Notes: generated by a model from the sequence alone, not told the origin. A stretch of DNA of 64,000 nucleotides from Kangiella sp. (GCF_014762745.1 NZ_JABURJ010000052.1:28517-92516), one strand, 5' to 3'. Shown: positions 53,519 to 63,445, counted from the first letter of the stretch. Numbers and translations are program-made.

Positions 53519-55291
53519 TTAAAGTTTTTGTCGATAGTGAAACTGAATAAAATTATCTGTTTCAATCACTTTACGTGTTAGTTCTACCTTGTACTCTTCA
53601 TCGGGAGTCATGATAGCGACTGTTTGACCTGAACGATAGCCTAAAGGTGGCAATATGAGACTGGAGTCAACGCCAGCATTAGGCATTTCAGGAAGCAGCA
53701 GGCCATTATGGTGATAGGCTGGTTTGGCGTAATCCCAATCCAGAGTTGCTCGAACCGGAGTGGCTTCCGGGGAAATAAGCTCAACCCCGATTAGAAACAC
53801 ATCATGACCTTGCCAGCGATTCCAGCGAATCAGCCCCAGGTTGTACATTTCCTGACCATTTTTGAAGTTCTTTACTGTCACCAGCTCATTGGTTTCTGCA
53901 TATTGTGAAGGTGCTTTTTCAAATGCTACACAAAAGCCTGCAGGGCTGACATCCTTAACCACACCATTAATCCATTCAAATTTAGCCCGTGTTTTTAATT
54001 CCTTGTAGGGATGATTTTCTTTTTCCAGCTTACGTTGATCAAAAGTCCGCGGCTTATAAATTGAAGCAAAGGCATCTTCAGTTTTGCGTTTGTCCTGAAT
54101 ATCCATACCTCTTGGACGAGACTGTTTCCAGACGAAGCCATGCTGGCTTTCCTCCTGTTCAAGTTGCAGGGATTCAACCTGAAATGCCCTTGTTTTTTTT
54201 GTTGTTCCAAAGAAGCGATCGTGGAGCGCTTTGCCGCCACGCTCTACCAGAAAATGGTGAGAGCCGGCTAGACCAACCGCAACCTGAGTGCTTTCATTCG
54301 AGTTGATGCGAATAAAGTTTCTTGTTTTGACCGTGTTCCAGCTTTCCAGAACCTGCGCTTTTAAGTCCTCGTCCAGAGTGATTTCTGGGGATTTCTTGAA
54401 GCGTGACAGGAAGCCGTTTCTTTTTTCCATCATGCTGTTTTCAAGCATGCCGATGGCCTGAGTCAAATCAATGCCATATTTTTTCTGCGATTCACTTTCA
54501 ATGGCATTGGCTGGCTGCGGTGGAATTTCAGTTTCCGGTAAATAGGCAAACAGGGTATTGCTATTGGTGCCTGGTACTAGCTCAATGTAATTAGCTAGAA
54601 CTTTCAGAGAGTCATAGACCGCGCTCGCTTCACCATGTTTCATTTGATATGGGTTACAGATAGATAGGGTCAAATTGATGAGCAGCTGCTTTTTAACACT
54701 AACTAGTGGAGTCGAAGACTTTTTGAGTTTGTGTTCAAGGAAATCATTGGCGGTAGCTAACTTAAAGATAATATTTTGCTGACGCCAGATTTTACCGCCC
54801 ACAGACTTATAAAGCTGGTAGCGCTGCAGCTGGATTTCACCAAGGTAATGCAGCGCATTTGCGCAAGCTGCGGGTAATATCGTCTTGTTGTATTTTTCCA
54901 GAAATTGCGGGTTTTGATTGATGTCCTCAATCACGGCGTTAAAACCAAAAACTAATTCTGATGCGAGAGCATGCACTAACTCAGAAGCAGACTGTAATTT
55001 TTGTGAGTATTTGAGTGGGCTGTGGACATAGATCTCGGATAAGGAATCGATCAGAGTTTCACAGGTGGGCACAATGGCTTCGAGGATTTGCAGGCGCTCT
55101 TTAGGAGCTAATGGCGACTGGTTAAGATCGTACAGATAATGAAATACCTTTGAAGCGGTTTCACCCATATCCGCAATCGGCAGATTGTCCAGCCAATGTT
55201 CTGCCGCCTTCACGCTGGCTGGAATATCCGCCACCATGGTCTCATTTCTGACTCGAACTGTGAGCCCCAATTGTCCTTGAGTTAAGGCCAC
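53519..55291 (-). CDS. Large PilZ-domain protein
   Basis: 590 aa. A long helical N-terminal region (1-430) without a recognised domain starts MALTQGQLGLTVRVRNETMVADIPAS. The C-terminal PilZ-like barrel is at about 440-560: TRAKFEWINGVVKDVSPAGFCVAFEKAP carries the D-x-S-x-x-G motif, with a basic stretch upstream that could supply the RxxxR arginines. Last come IRWNRWQGHDVFLIGVELIS strands. It is probably a c-di-GMP effector in the same process as the FimX-like protein encoded 130 nt downstream on the same strand. Confidence 0.8.
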   Translation of the reverse strand: MALTQGQLGLTVRVRNETMVADIPASVKAAEHWLDNLPIADMGETASKVFHYLYDLNQSPLAPKERLQILEAIVPTCETLIDSLSEIYVHSPLKYSQKLQSASELVHALASELVFGFNAVIEDINQNPQFLEKYNKTILPAACANALHYLGEIQLQRYQLYKSVGGKIWRQQNIIFKLATANDFLEHKLKKSSTPLVSVKKQLLINLTLSICNPYQMKHGEASAVYDSLKVLANYIELVPGTNSNTLFAYLPETEIPPQPANAIESESQKKYGIDLTQAIGMLENSMMEKRNGFLSRFKKSPEITLDEDLKAQVLESWNTVKTRNFIRINSNESTQVAVGLAGSHHFLVERGGKALHDRFFGTTKKTRAFQVESLQLEQEESQHGFVWKQSRPRGMDIQDKRKTEDAFASIYKPRTFDQRKLEKENHPYKELKTRAKFEWINGVVKDVSPAGFCVAFEKAPSQYAETNELVTVKNFKNGQEMYNLGLIRWNRWQGHDVFLIGVELISPEATPVRATLDWDYAKPAYHHNGLLLPEMPNAGVDSSLILPPLGYRSGQTVAIMTPDEEYKVELTRKVIETDNFIQFHYRQKL

Positions 55292-55418
55292 TCCTTTCTC
55301 CTTAGCCTGATATAGGCAAATTAGCTTTTATTATCTTTCGAAGTGATAGCTTTTATATTAGCGAATAGGTGCATTGAGCGCCAGTTTTATTTATGACTAA
55401 GTCCTTGATTATTTAAAG

Positions 55419-56450
55419 CTAAAAACGCAGATCAAGCGGTGTTTTGCTGTGTTCTCCGGCTACCTCTCGAACCAGCTTGGGCACCAGGAATCCAGCCACC
55501 AGAGCATTGAGTTCACGCATGATCTCTATTGCGCGGCAATCCGCTACTTCAAAATGGTGCGCTCCACTGACTTTATCCAGCTGATGGAGATAGTAGGGTA
55601 ACACATGGCAGCTGAACAATTTTTCACTAAGTTCAGCTAAAATAGAGCTACTGTCGTTAACACCTTTTAAAAGTACGCTTTGGTTAAGCAGGGTTACTCC
55701 GGCGTTGTGCAGACGAGCCATCGCTTTTGCAAACAGTTCGTCTATCTCTTGTGGGTGATTAATGTGTAACACCATGACGGTTTGCAGACGGCTTTGAGTA
55801 AGTGCCTCAATCAAGCCCTGGCTCACCCGTTGTGGAATGACCACCGGCAAGCGGGTATGAATCCGTAAACGAACGATAGATGGGACTGATTCAAGTTGTT
55901 TAATGAAGTCTCTCAGATAGGAGTCATTGACAGCCAGAGGATCGCCACCACTTAATATGACTTCATTGATCTCGGGGTGCTCGCGCAGATAGCCAAAAAT
56001 TGCTGACCAGCCCTCACGCCCGGTCTGGTGCTCCTGATAAGGAAACTCACGCCGAAAACAATAGCGGCAATTAATGGCGCAGGCGGTAGATAGCATGACC
56101 AGCACCCGCGACTTATATTTGTGTAGAAGTCCTGGAATTTCAGACTCCTGCTCCTGTAGAGGATCGGAGACAAAGCCCGCAACCTGTTGATTTTCATCGC
56201 TTACCGCCAGTACCTGGCGCAAAAGCGGGTCGTCAGGATTGCCCTTTTGCATACGATCAACGAAAGGTGCAGGAACCTTCTGAACAAAGCGATGCTCAGG
56301 CAGAATGGAATAGGGCAGGCTATCAACTGACAGATCTAACCGTGACAAGAGCTCAAAAGGTGAAGAAATTGCTCCTGCGAGCAACTTTTTCCACTCTCGC
56401 TCCTGCCAATATGAATCATTTCGCGGTAGAATCTGCAAGTTTTGAATCAT
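55419..56450 (-). CDS. epmB: EF-P beta-lysylation protein, lysine 2,3-aminomutase
   Basis: Radical-SAM enzyme turning alpha-lysine into (R)-beta-lysine for EF-P modification. The cluster motif CAINCRYCFRREFPY has the C-x3-C-x2-C spacing. Also present are VILSGGDPLAVND, RIHTRLPVVIPQR, MVLHINHPQEI and QSVLLKGVND, and a PLP lysine is expected near the C-terminus. ATG 56450 gives 343 aa; an in-frame GTG at 56477 abuts the efp start and is unlikely. It is divergent from efp with only 27 nt between starts. Confidence 0.94.
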   Translation of the reverse strand: MIQNLQILPRNDSYWQEREWKKLLAGAISSPFELLSRLDLSVDSLPYSILPEHRFVQKVPAPFVDRMQKGNPDDPLLRQVLAVSDENQQVAGFVSDPLQEQESEIPGLLHKYKSRVLVMLSTACAINCRYCFRREFPYQEHQTGREGWSAIFGYLREHPEINEVILSGGDPLAVNDSYLRDFIKQLESVPSIVRLRIHTRLPVVIPQRVSQGLIEALTQSRLQTVMVLHINHPQEIDELFAKAMARLHNAGVTLLNQSVLLKGVNDSSSILAELSEKLFSCHVLPYYLHQLDKVSGAHHFEVADCRAIEIMRELNALVAGFLVPKLVREVAGEHSKTPLDLRF

Positions 56451-56477
56451 AAACCTAATTGAAATCCAGAGGAACAC

Positions 56478-57041
56478 ATGGGAACAATTACCACTAACGA
56501 CTTACGTAATGGTACAAAAATTATGCTAGACGGCGAACCTTGTACGGTGGTCGACAACCAGTTCGTTCGTCCCGGTAAAGGCCAGGCCTTCAGTAAAACC
56601 AAAGTATTATACTTGCTAACCGGTCGCACCGTCGAAAAAACTTTTAAATCGGGTGAAAGCATCGAGACTGCCGATGTCATGGACACCGATATGGAATACC
56701 TCTACAACGATGGCGAATTCTGGTACTTCATGGATCCAAACACTTTCGAACAGGTATCCGCTGATAAAAATGCCGTAGGCGACAAAGCCGTCTACCTGAT
56801 CGAGCAGGACAAATGCCTGATCACCTTATGGAACGGTAATCCAATCGACGTCACACCACCAAACTTCGTAGTACTCGAAGTAACCGACACAGACCCGGGC
56901 CTGCGTGGCGACACCTCAAGCGGCGGCTCAAAGCCAGCAACCATGCACACAGGCGCAGTGGTCAAAGTGCCTTTGTTTGTGAATATTGGTGACAAATTAA
57001 AGATCGATACTAGAACTGGCGATTACGTTTCACGCGCCTAG
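56478..57041 (+). CDS. efp: Elongation factor P
   Basis: 187 aa, three beta-barrel domains. It helps ribosomes through polyproline stretches. The loop [14 protein letters not shown] carries the Lys that EpmA/EpmB modify, and both modifiers are encoded beside it. Ends [10 protein letters not shown], as in other EF-P. ATG 56478 is preceded by AGAGGAA. Confidence 0.97.
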   Translation: MGTITTNDLRNGTKIMLDGEPCTVVDNQFVRPGKGQAFSKTKVLYLLTGRTVEKTFKSGESIETADVMDTDMEYLYNDGEFWYFMDPNTFEQVSADKNAVGDKAVYLIEQDKCLITLWNGNPIDVTPPNFVVLEVTDTDPGLRGDTSSGGSKPATMHTGAVVKVPLFVNIGDKLKIDTRTGDYVSRA

Positions 57042-57515
57042 CGGGCTAAAATTCGTTAATACTTTGTTGGAGAATCATTATTTTTTGCTCATTTACAGGC
57101 TGTAAACTCCGCAAAATAATGATTCTCCGTCGCGTCTAAACAAATTTTATCTCCGCTAGTTAGTGGTTGAATTTAGTTAGAAAGTTTGAATTTAGCACCA
57201 ATAATCCCCTTATATTGAGCTAAGACACGTACAAAATATAGCAATCAAAATCGTGGATGATTTTGATAAGAATTTTCAGCACAAGGATGTGATGTAAATT
57301 CTGGTGCGTCAATTATTTTGGGAGTGGCGCAGGGAGTCACGCGAAGCGTGGCCTCAATATCGGGGTGTCGTTTCTTTTGGTTCCTTTTCTTTGGACAAGC
57401 AAAGAAAAGGATCTCGCCGAGGGGCGAAACACAAACAGAAGGCAAGTTCAAAAAGTAAATGAATGTCCCTTTTACCAGGAATGATTAGACCAAAACCATA
57501 CCATCATATAACCCT
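57042..57515. other. Gap between efp and epmA holding hairpin repeats, no gene
   Basis: 474 nt. It contains the nested hairpin at 57069-57128, then a dispersed-repeat-like stretch with CCTTTTCTTT (57383-57392)/AAAGAAAAGG (57401-57410) and flanking GC-rich palindromes (TCACGCGAAGCGTGG). The latter recalls a junk-repeat family seen in many gammaproteobacteria. Confidence 0.6.
57069..57128. repeat. Nested double hairpin downstream of efp
   Basis: GGAGAATCATTATTTT (57069-57084) pairs perfectly with 57113-57128; inside, TTTACA (57092-57097) pairs with TGTAAA (57101-57106). Sixteen outer base pairs, no T-run after it. Confidence 0.65.
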
Positions 57516-58484
57516 ATGACCCACTGGAAACCTTCAGCTCCACTACAAAACCTCAAAGCCCGAGCACAGTTGTTATCAACAATCCGTGGTTTTTTTGCCG
57601 AGCGTGAAGTGCTTGAAGTGGATACGCCTGCTTTATCGCATCATGGAGTGACTGATCGTTATATGCGCTCTATTACGGCTGATGTCGGTATCACTGCTCT
57701 GGGGCAATCATCTGCTATAGCTTTCCTGCAAACCTCGCCTGAATATGCCATGAAGCGTTTGTTGGCAGCAGGATATGGCTCTATTTATCAGATTTGTAAA
57801 GCTTTTAGGCAGGATGAGGTGGGGAGCAGGCACAACCCTGAGTTTACTATGTTGGAGTGGTATCGTTTGGGTTTTGACCATTGGCAGTTGATGGATGAAG
57901 TCTATGAGTTGGTGACTAAGGTACTTGGGCCAAAGCAACGACTGGCTCTGAGCTACCAGCAGACTTTTATCGAGTTCCTTGATATCGATCCATTATCCAT
58001 TACTGACGAAGCGCTCGAGCAATTTGCCCGCTCAAATCTGGGGCTGCTGCCTGAAGATTTGGAGCGTGATGATTACCTGAGTTTGCTGTTCGAGGATAAG
58101 ATTGAACCGCAGCTTGGGAGGAATGATTCAGTCTGTTTTATCTACGACTATCCTGCCAGCCAGGCAGCTTTGGCACGTATTTCGGAAGTTGACTCTCGGG
58201 TAGCGCATCGTTTTGAGGTGTATATTGAAGGCATCGAGCTGGCAAATGGCTTTTACGAGCTGGCTGACAGCAGGCAGCAGCAAGCGCGATTTGAGGCGGA
58301 TAATCAATGGCGCAAAGAGAATAATCTGCCAGAAATATCCATTGACCAGCGCTTGATTAGTGCGCTGGAACATGGGCTTCCCGAGTGTTCCGGGGTTGCT
58401 TTAGGGCTCGATCGCCTGTTGATGATTCAGCTAAAGACCAACAATATTCAGGACGTTATTGCCTTTCCCTGGGATCGAGCCTGA
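57516..58484 (+). CDS. epmA: EF-P (R)-beta-lysine ligase
   Basis: Class II lysyl-tRNA-synthetase-like enzyme (PoxA/GenX) that attaches beta-lysine to EF-P. 322 aa, lacking the anticodon domain. Motif 2 FRQDEVGSRHNPEFTMLEWYRLG and motif 3 ALGLDRLLMIQL are clear; the N-terminus LLSTIRGFFAEREVLEVDTPALSHHGVTD also fits. It acts with EpmB and EF-P, encoded within 2.1 kb. Confidence 0.96.
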   Translation: MTHWKPSAPLQNLKARAQLLSTIRGFFAEREVLEVDTPALSHHGVTDRYMRSITADVGITALGQSSAIAFLQTSPEYAMKRLLAAGYGSIYQICKAFRQDEVGSRHNPEFTMLEWYRLGFDHWQLMDEVYELVTKVLGPKQRLALSYQQTFIEFLDIDPLSITDEALEQFARSNLGLLPEDLERDDYLSLLFEDKIEPQLGRNDSVCFIYDYPASQAALARISEVDSRVAHRFEVYIEGIELANGFYELADSRQQQARFEADNQWRKENNLPEISIDQRLISALEHGLPECSGVALGLDRLLMIQLKTNNIQDVIAFPWDRA

Positions 58485-58491
58485 TTGCTGA

Positions 58492-58851
58492 TTAAGCTGC
58501 TGAAGGAGCTTTGCTTAAAGCTTCGCTTCTGTTGCCTTCAATTCGTCTCGCCATATTCATCTTGTCAAAGGTGCGCTTATCGGCTAGGCCGACAAATCGT
58601 CTTTTGTCTTTAAGACGAGCCATAAACAAGACCTGATCCTGAGTCAGATCATCCAGCATACGCATAGTGCGCTCGCCAACGCCTAACATTGAGACCATTT
58701 CTTTGTTTATTCGGTTGAAAGATTCCAGCTGGTTAATATTGACGGTTTCGCAAAGGTAATGGTTGCTATCGCCGGGGAGGGTGAAATTACGAAATGAAAA
58801 GTGACCATTGCCGCTTGGGAAGTCACCAGCGAGGATCGTGATCTTAGACAT
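58492..58851 (-). CDS. Conserved-looking small protein of unknown function
   Basis: 119 aa, predicted cytoplasmic, basic C-terminus. Starts MSKITILAGDFPSGNGHFSF, ends in a charged helix RTFDKMNMARRIEGNRSEALSK. No family recognised. AAGGAG stands upstream of ATG 58851. It converges on epmA, 8 nt away. Confidence 0.75.
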   Translation of the reverse strand: MSKITILAGDFPSGNGHFSFRNFTLPGDSNHYLCETVNINQLESFNRINKEMVSMLGVGERTMRMLDDLTQDQVLFMARLKDKRRFVGLADKRTFDKMNMARRIEGNRSEALSKAPSAA

Positions 58852-59071
58852 AAGAACTCCTTGTTTCCTAAATCTTGCTGAGTCTTTGTTTTGAGCTAAA
58901 GAATCAGCGGTTTCCTAAACATCCTGTATCTCCTGTTAACCCTTCTTTATGAAAAAGAGTTATAAGGATTGCTACTATTTGTACTTGAGAAAGGGTAAAT
59001 CGTCAATAATTGTTTGAAAATTAAACGGAAAATCAGAAGCCAAAACAGTTAAATAACCCATTATCAAACAC

Positions 59072-59974
59072 TTAGTGTTTTCGCCATTGCTCAATCAGTG
59101 TTCTGGAGATGGAGTATTTATAAGGTAAGATCAACTGACCAGACTCCTTTAACTCATTGATTTCGGAGCGGGTAAACCAGGCTGCGTGTTCGAGCTCCTT
59201 ATCTTTTAGCTTGATTTCGGGATGTGATGATTCAGCGGTAAAGCCGGTCATTAAGGATTGAGGGAAGGGCCAGGGTTGAGAACCAACATATTGAATATTG
59301 CTAACCGTTAGTCCTGCTTCTTCATTAGCCTCGCGAGCCACTGCCTGTTCCAGGCTCTCTCCGGGCTCGACAAATCCGGCAATTACCGAATAGCGATGTT
59401 CCGGCCACTGAGCCTGACGTCCCAATAAAATCTTATCCTCAAAGGTGATAGCGCATATTACTGCAGCATCAGTCCGAGGATAATGCTCTTTTGAGCAGTC
59501 AGAGTTGCTGCATTGGCGAACAAAGCCAGCCAGTTTGGAATAGGTGGCATGACCACAATAGCCACAATATTGGTGGGTGTTGTGCCAGTGCTCAATGCCT
59601 GTCGCTACATTGGCAAGGTAAGAGTCTGCTTCAGACAACACTGGAAACAGCTGTCGCAGACCTTGTAGCTCGGCATTTTCTGCTTGTTGTATTAAGTCAT
59701 CTGGCTGTGTTAATCGGTAGCTAAAATAATGCTTAGTACCAGTCTCGAGATTGATCTGCCCAAGGTAGATCAGGTGTTTATCCTCAATCGTGCCGACCTG
59801 GTTTTGTAACTGACTCCAACTCAGCCATAGCAAATTATCGCCCTGAGTGAACAATTGCTGACGATGAACTGGCACAATAAAACTGCTGTCCTGTTGGGCC
59901 AGGTCGCGCAGTTGATTGGGGTTGGTTCTCAGCTCGGCCTGACGATCCAGCTGATCAAATTGCAGTGCAAACAT
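59072..59974 (-). CDS. nudC: NAD+ diphosphatase / NADH pyrophosphatase
   Basis: 300 aa. The zinc ribbon YCGYCGHATYSKLAGFVRQCSNSDCSKEHYPRTD is followed by the Nudix box GFVEPGESLEQAVAREANEEAGL and the NudC-specific SQPWPFPQSLM. It hydrolyses NAD(H) and can remove NAD caps from RNA. Confidence 0.96.
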   Translation of the reverse strand: MFALQFDQLDRQAELRTNPNQLRDLAQQDSSFIVPVHRQQLFTQGDNLLWLSWSQLQNQVGTIEDKHLIYLGQINLETGTKHYFSYRLTQPDDLIQQAENAELQGLRQLFPVLSEADSYLANVATGIEHWHNTHQYCGYCGHATYSKLAGFVRQCSNSDCSKEHYPRTDAAVICAITFEDKILLGRQAQWPEHRYSVIAGFVEPGESLEQAVAREANEEAGLTVSNIQYVGSQPWPFPQSLMTGFTAESSHPEIKLKDKELEHAAWFTRSEINELKESGQLILPYKYSISRTLIEQWRKH

Positions 59975-60000
59975 AGTAATTTCTATTGTTTAAGTTTTAG

Positions 60001-61017
60001 TTAAGCGTACCAATGCATGACAACGTACAGTGAGCTGATGGATACCGCAAGCCAAAGAATGATGCCCAGTAGCATGGAGCGGAGCGGGATCGATTTGATG
60101 GCGACTCGATTCAGGCTGGTCCCCATCCACAATAGGCTGAGCGCGAACAGGTTCTTCGATGCAGGTTTGATGTAAGTGCCTACTTGCGCCATAAGCTCTG
60201 GGCTTAATAGAAAGCTACTGACAGCGCTGGCCAACAGGAAGAATACGATAAACAGCGGCAGGCTGAATTTTATCTTGCCCGAATGCTGTGAGATTGACGC
60301 AACAATTGCCAAAGGAATGATCCATAAGGCGCGTGACAACTTAGTGGTGGTTGCTACTTCTAAGGCTTCCTCGCCATAAACCGCCGCAGCACCGACAACA
60401 CTGCTGGTGTCGTGAATGCCCAGCGCTGCCCATAAGCCAAATTGGTTTTGCGATAATTCGAGCCAGTGACCAATAGCAGGAAAAACAAATAGGGCGACGG
60501 CGTTTAGAATAAAGACAATAGCCAGTGAGATGACCATATTATGGCTGTTGGCCTTGATCGATGAACCCACCGCAGCGATGGCGCTACCGCCACAGATCGC
60601 AGTACCAGAGCTGATCAGCCAGCCTTGTTGATTATCGAGCTTAAACAGCCGGGCAATTAACAGTCCCAGAATCAAGGCCCCAGCGATAACACTGATTGTT
60701 AACACGAAACTGTCCCTTGCGGTTCCCCATAATTCAGCCAATGGCAGGCTGAAACCGAGTAATACAATGGCTATTTTTAGCAGCAGGCTGGCCCAGCTGG
60801 AAAGCGGCAAGGATTGCTGATCCGCAAAAAACCAGCCCCAGATCAGGCCCGCTGCCAAGGCATAGCTGGCGGGTAATAAGCTGAATATGCAAGCCAGGCT
60901 GAGCACAAGCAGGACAATATTAGCTGGAGTCAGAGGGAATAATTTTGTGTTTTGCACGTTGATAATTAACTGAAAAACATAAGCCAAGAGTTTACTAGCC
61001 TTTGCCGGCCACTTCAT
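60001..61017 (-). CDS. YeiH family (UPF0324) putative sulfate/anion exporter
   Basis: 338 aa with about ten spans. Family signatures: GFSLPLAELW, SSGTAICGGSAIAAVGSSIKA, GIHDTSSVVGAAAVYGEEALEVATTTKLSRALWIIPLAI and LFALSLLWMGTSLNR. Members are proposed anion or sulfonate/sulfate exporters; substrate here unknown. Divergent from the GntR gene. Confidence 0.9.
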   Translation of the reverse strand: MKWPAKASKLLAYVFQLIINVQNTKLFPLTPANIVLLVLSLACIFSLLPASYALAAGLIWGWFFADQQSLPLSSWASLLLKIAIVLLGFSLPLAELWGTARDSFVLTISVIAGALILGLLIARLFKLDNQQGWLISSGTAICGGSAIAAVGSSIKANSHNMVISLAIVFILNAVALFVFPAIGHWLELSQNQFGLWAALGIHDTSSVVGAAAVYGEEALEVATTTKLSRALWIIPLAIVASISQHSGKIKFSLPLFIVFFLLASAVSSFLLSPELMAQVGTYIKPASKNLFALSLLWMGTSLNRVAIKSIPLRSMLLGIILWLAVSISSLYVVMHWYA

Positions 61018-61100
61018 TAGATATTTTTAATATAGCTATTTGCGACACACTTTGTTACAGGCTTTTTATAAAAAATTTGCAAAAAGTGTTTTACAGGGTT

Positions 61101-61124
61101 GGTGTTATATTTTAGTATAACACC
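61101..61124. promoter_or_regulatory. Palindromic operator for the GntR/ABC operon
   Basis: Arms GGTGTTATA (61101-61109) and TATAACACC (61116-61124) are perfect inverses across 6 nt, 112 nt before the GntR start and beside the divergent yeiH-like gene. The shape matches YtrA-type GntR operators. Confidence 0.65.
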
Positions 61125-61235
61125 ATGTCAGCAAGACACTGCACGTAAGCTTAGTTGTCTTGTTAAGCTAAGATGTTGATTTTGATGACTTTACAGTCGA
61201 AACAACAGGAAGTAACTGCCAACAGGTAGCTAAAT

Positions 61236-61610
61236 ATGCAAATACATTGGGATGACACACAGCCGATTTACCTGCAACTCCGCGATAAGGTGCTCAATAT
61301 GATCCTTGATGGAAGCTTGCAGGAAGGCGATGCCTTGCCCTCGGTACGGAACATTTCAGCGGAATATCAGCTGAATCCGATTACCGTGTCCAAGGCCTAT
61401 CAATTATTGGTGGAAAGTGAACTAGCAGAAAAACGTAGGGGATTAGGCATGTTCGTAACAGAAGGTGCGAAAGAAAAATTATTGAAACAGGAGCGTGAAC
61501 AGTTTTTGACTGTGGAGTGGCCTGCTTTGTTAAAGAAAATTGAACGTTTGCAGATTTCATTGGATGAACTCTTCAATCGCGCAAAAGCTGAGGAGAGCAA
61601 TCATGAGTAA
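61236..61610 (+). CDS. GntR-family regulator, YtrA subfamily
   Basis: 124 aa: winged helix (PIYLQLRDKVLNMILDGSLQEGDALPSVRNISAEYQLNPITVSKAYQLLVESELAEKRRGLGMFV) plus a short helical tail, the YtrA layout. Overlaps the ABC gene by 8 nt. It probably represses its own operon through the palindrome at 61101. Confidence 0.93.
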   Translation: MQIHWDDTQPIYLQLRDKVLNMILDGSLQEGDALPSVRNISAEYQLNPITVSKAYQLLVESELAEKRRGLGMFVTEGAKEKLLKQEREQFLTVEWPALLKKIERLQISLDELFNRAKAEESNHE

Positions 61611-62460
61611 TATCATTGAAGCAAAGGGATTGAATAAGAACTATGGCAGCTTCAAGGCGCTGGATAATGTCAGCTTTGAGCTGGAGTCAGGACGTATTTT
61701 GGGCTTGATTGGTCCGAATGGTGCGGGAAAAACAACATTACTAAAATCACTGTTGGGCTTAACGCCCTTTGAAGGCGACTTAAACATTTTCGGCCTGGAT
61801 CCGCATAAACAGCGCGATGAATTGATGAAACGTGTCTGTTTTATTGCCGATGTGGCCGTGTTACCTCGCTGGATTAAAGTAAGTCAGGCAATCGACTTTG
61901 TAGAGGGGGTACATCCTCGCTTTAGTCGTGAGCTGTGTGAGAAGTACTTGGAACAAACAAAAATAAAAAGGAATAGCCGGGTTAAGGCCCTATCCAAAGG
62001 AATGGTGGTGCAACTGCACCTGGCCTTAATCATGGCGATTGATGCGGACTTGTTGATTCTGGACGAGCCAACATTAGGACTGGATATCCTGTTCCGCAAA
62101 TCATTTTACGAGCAACTGCTGAATGATTATTTTGACGATAATCGAACCATAATAATAACCACGCATCAGGTTGAAGAAATTGAGCACATCTTAAGTGATC
62201 TGATCTTTATCCAGGATGGAAAGATTGTGTTGGATGACACAATGGATGCGATTGCGGACTCGTATTTTGAAGTAATGGTTGAGAAGGAGTTTGAGGAAGC
62301 TGCCTTAGCGATGAAGCCACTGAATGTCAGGGAAGTTTTCGGACAGAAGGTTTGTCTGTTCAGCGGTATCGCTAAGGAGCAACTTCAAGAATTAGGTAAG
62401 GTTCGCAAGCCCAGCGTAGCCGATCTGTTTGTTGCCAAAATGAAAGGAGAGGCCGCATGA
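61603..62460 (+). CDS. ABC transporter ATP-binding protein
   Basis: 285 aa. Walker A GPNGAGKTTLLKS, Walker B LLILDEPTLGLD, H-loop TTHQVEEIE; the signature is degenerate (ALSKGMVVQ). ATG 61603 has AGGAG 7 nt upstream; longer frames are spurious. It energises the permease encoded next (4-nt overlap). Confidence 0.94.
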   Translation: MSNIIEAKGLNKNYGSFKALDNVSFELESGRILGLIGPNGAGKTTLLKSLLGLTPFEGDLNIFGLDPHKQRDELMKRVCFIADVAVLPRWIKVSQAIDFVEGVHPRFSRELCEKYLEQTKIKRNSRVKALSKGMVVQLHLALIMAIDADLLILDEPTLGLDILFRKSFYEQLLNDYFDDNRTIIITTHQVEEIEHILSDLIFIQDGKIVLDDTMDAIADSYFEVMVEKEFEEAALAMKPLNVREVFGQKVCLFSGIAKEQLQELGKVRKPSVADLFVAKMKGEAA

Positions 62461-63413
62461 AAACGTTTCTAACCTTATTGAAAAGAGAATACTGGGAAAA
62501 TAAAACAGGGTTGCAGTGGGTGCCATTGATTATTGGCGGTATTGCAGTGTTCGGGGTCTTCCTTGGAGTCTTTGTATTCAGCACCAGCAATGTGCAAATT
62601 AATGGCGTTGGCAGTCATGATCTAACTAGCCTGTTCAAGCTGTATGACGTCAGCGTTGATTCGCGTACTAAGGCTATTGGTGTACAGATGGGCATGTATA
62701 GCGGCATCTTCAGCTTCGGCTTTGTACTGGCGATTGTTGGTTTCTTCTATTGCCTGGGTGCGCTATACGATGACCGTAAAGATCGCAGCATTCTGTTTTG
62801 GAAGTCGATGCCCATTTCGGACACCATGACTGTCCTGTCGAAAGTGGTAACTGCGATGGTGGTAGCCCCTCTGTTCTTCTGGGTCATACTGCAGGCAACG
62901 ACTCTGGCAATCATGATATTAGCCACCATTTTTGCCTGGATATCAGATGCCAGCGCCTGGAACAATATATGGCAGCCATCTAACCTGTTTGTGATTGCCT
63001 TTTACCAGCTGCAGGCCTTCTATGTAGCAACGCTTTGGGCTGCGCCAATTATTGGCTACTTATTGCTGGTATCAAGCTGGACTAAAAAGGTGCCATTCCT
63101 GGTTTCTACAGTACCAGTAGTGCTGGTGATTATTGCGGAAAGTATCGTCACTAACACATGGCATGTAGCTTCTTATATAGGTGAACGCATCGGCATGATC
63201 TGGGCCGCTTATGTGACGCCAGTGGCGAATATTGCAGGCGACTTTAGTGATGTACTGGAAAGTGATGCTTCTGACTTTATTGGCGAGGACTGGATCCCCT
63301 TAAGTTTCAGCAAGCATCTGATGGATATGGATTTATGGTTAGGGATTGTCGTTGGTGCAGTATTTGTCATCGGCGCGATTATGATTCGACGTTACCGTGA
63401 TGAGGCTCTCTAA
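62457..63413 (+). CDS. ABC transporter permease
   Basis: 318 aa with six spans. A cytoplasmic loop LGALYDDRKDRSILFWKSMPISDTMTVLSKV is typical of ABC-2 type permeases of the YtrA-regulated kind. Substrate unknown; such systems often respond to cell-wall or membrane stress. Confidence 0.9.
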   Translation: MKTFLTLLKREYWENKTGLQWVPLIIGGIAVFGVFLGVFVFSTSNVQINGVGSHDLTSLFKLYDVSVDSRTKAIGVQMGMYSGIFSFGFVLAIVGFFYCLGALYDDRKDRSILFWKSMPISDTMTVLSKVVTAMVVAPLFFWVILQATTLAIMILATIFAWISDASAWNNIWQPSNLFVIAFYQLQAFYVATLWAAPIIGYLLLVSSWTKKVPFLVSTVPVVLVIIAESIVTNTWHVASYIGERIGMIWAAYVTPVANIAGDFSDVLESDASDFIGEDWIPLSFSKHLMDMDLWLGIVVGAVFVIGAIMIRRYRDEAL

Positions 63414-63445
63414 GAGCTCATCACGCACGAGAAAGGAGAAAGATT

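Noticed and set aside
57245..57451. 68-codon leftward frame with basic, Lys/Arg/His-rich product
   Set aside because: Arises from the palindromic dispersed-repeat stretch; no ribosome site and low-complexity content.
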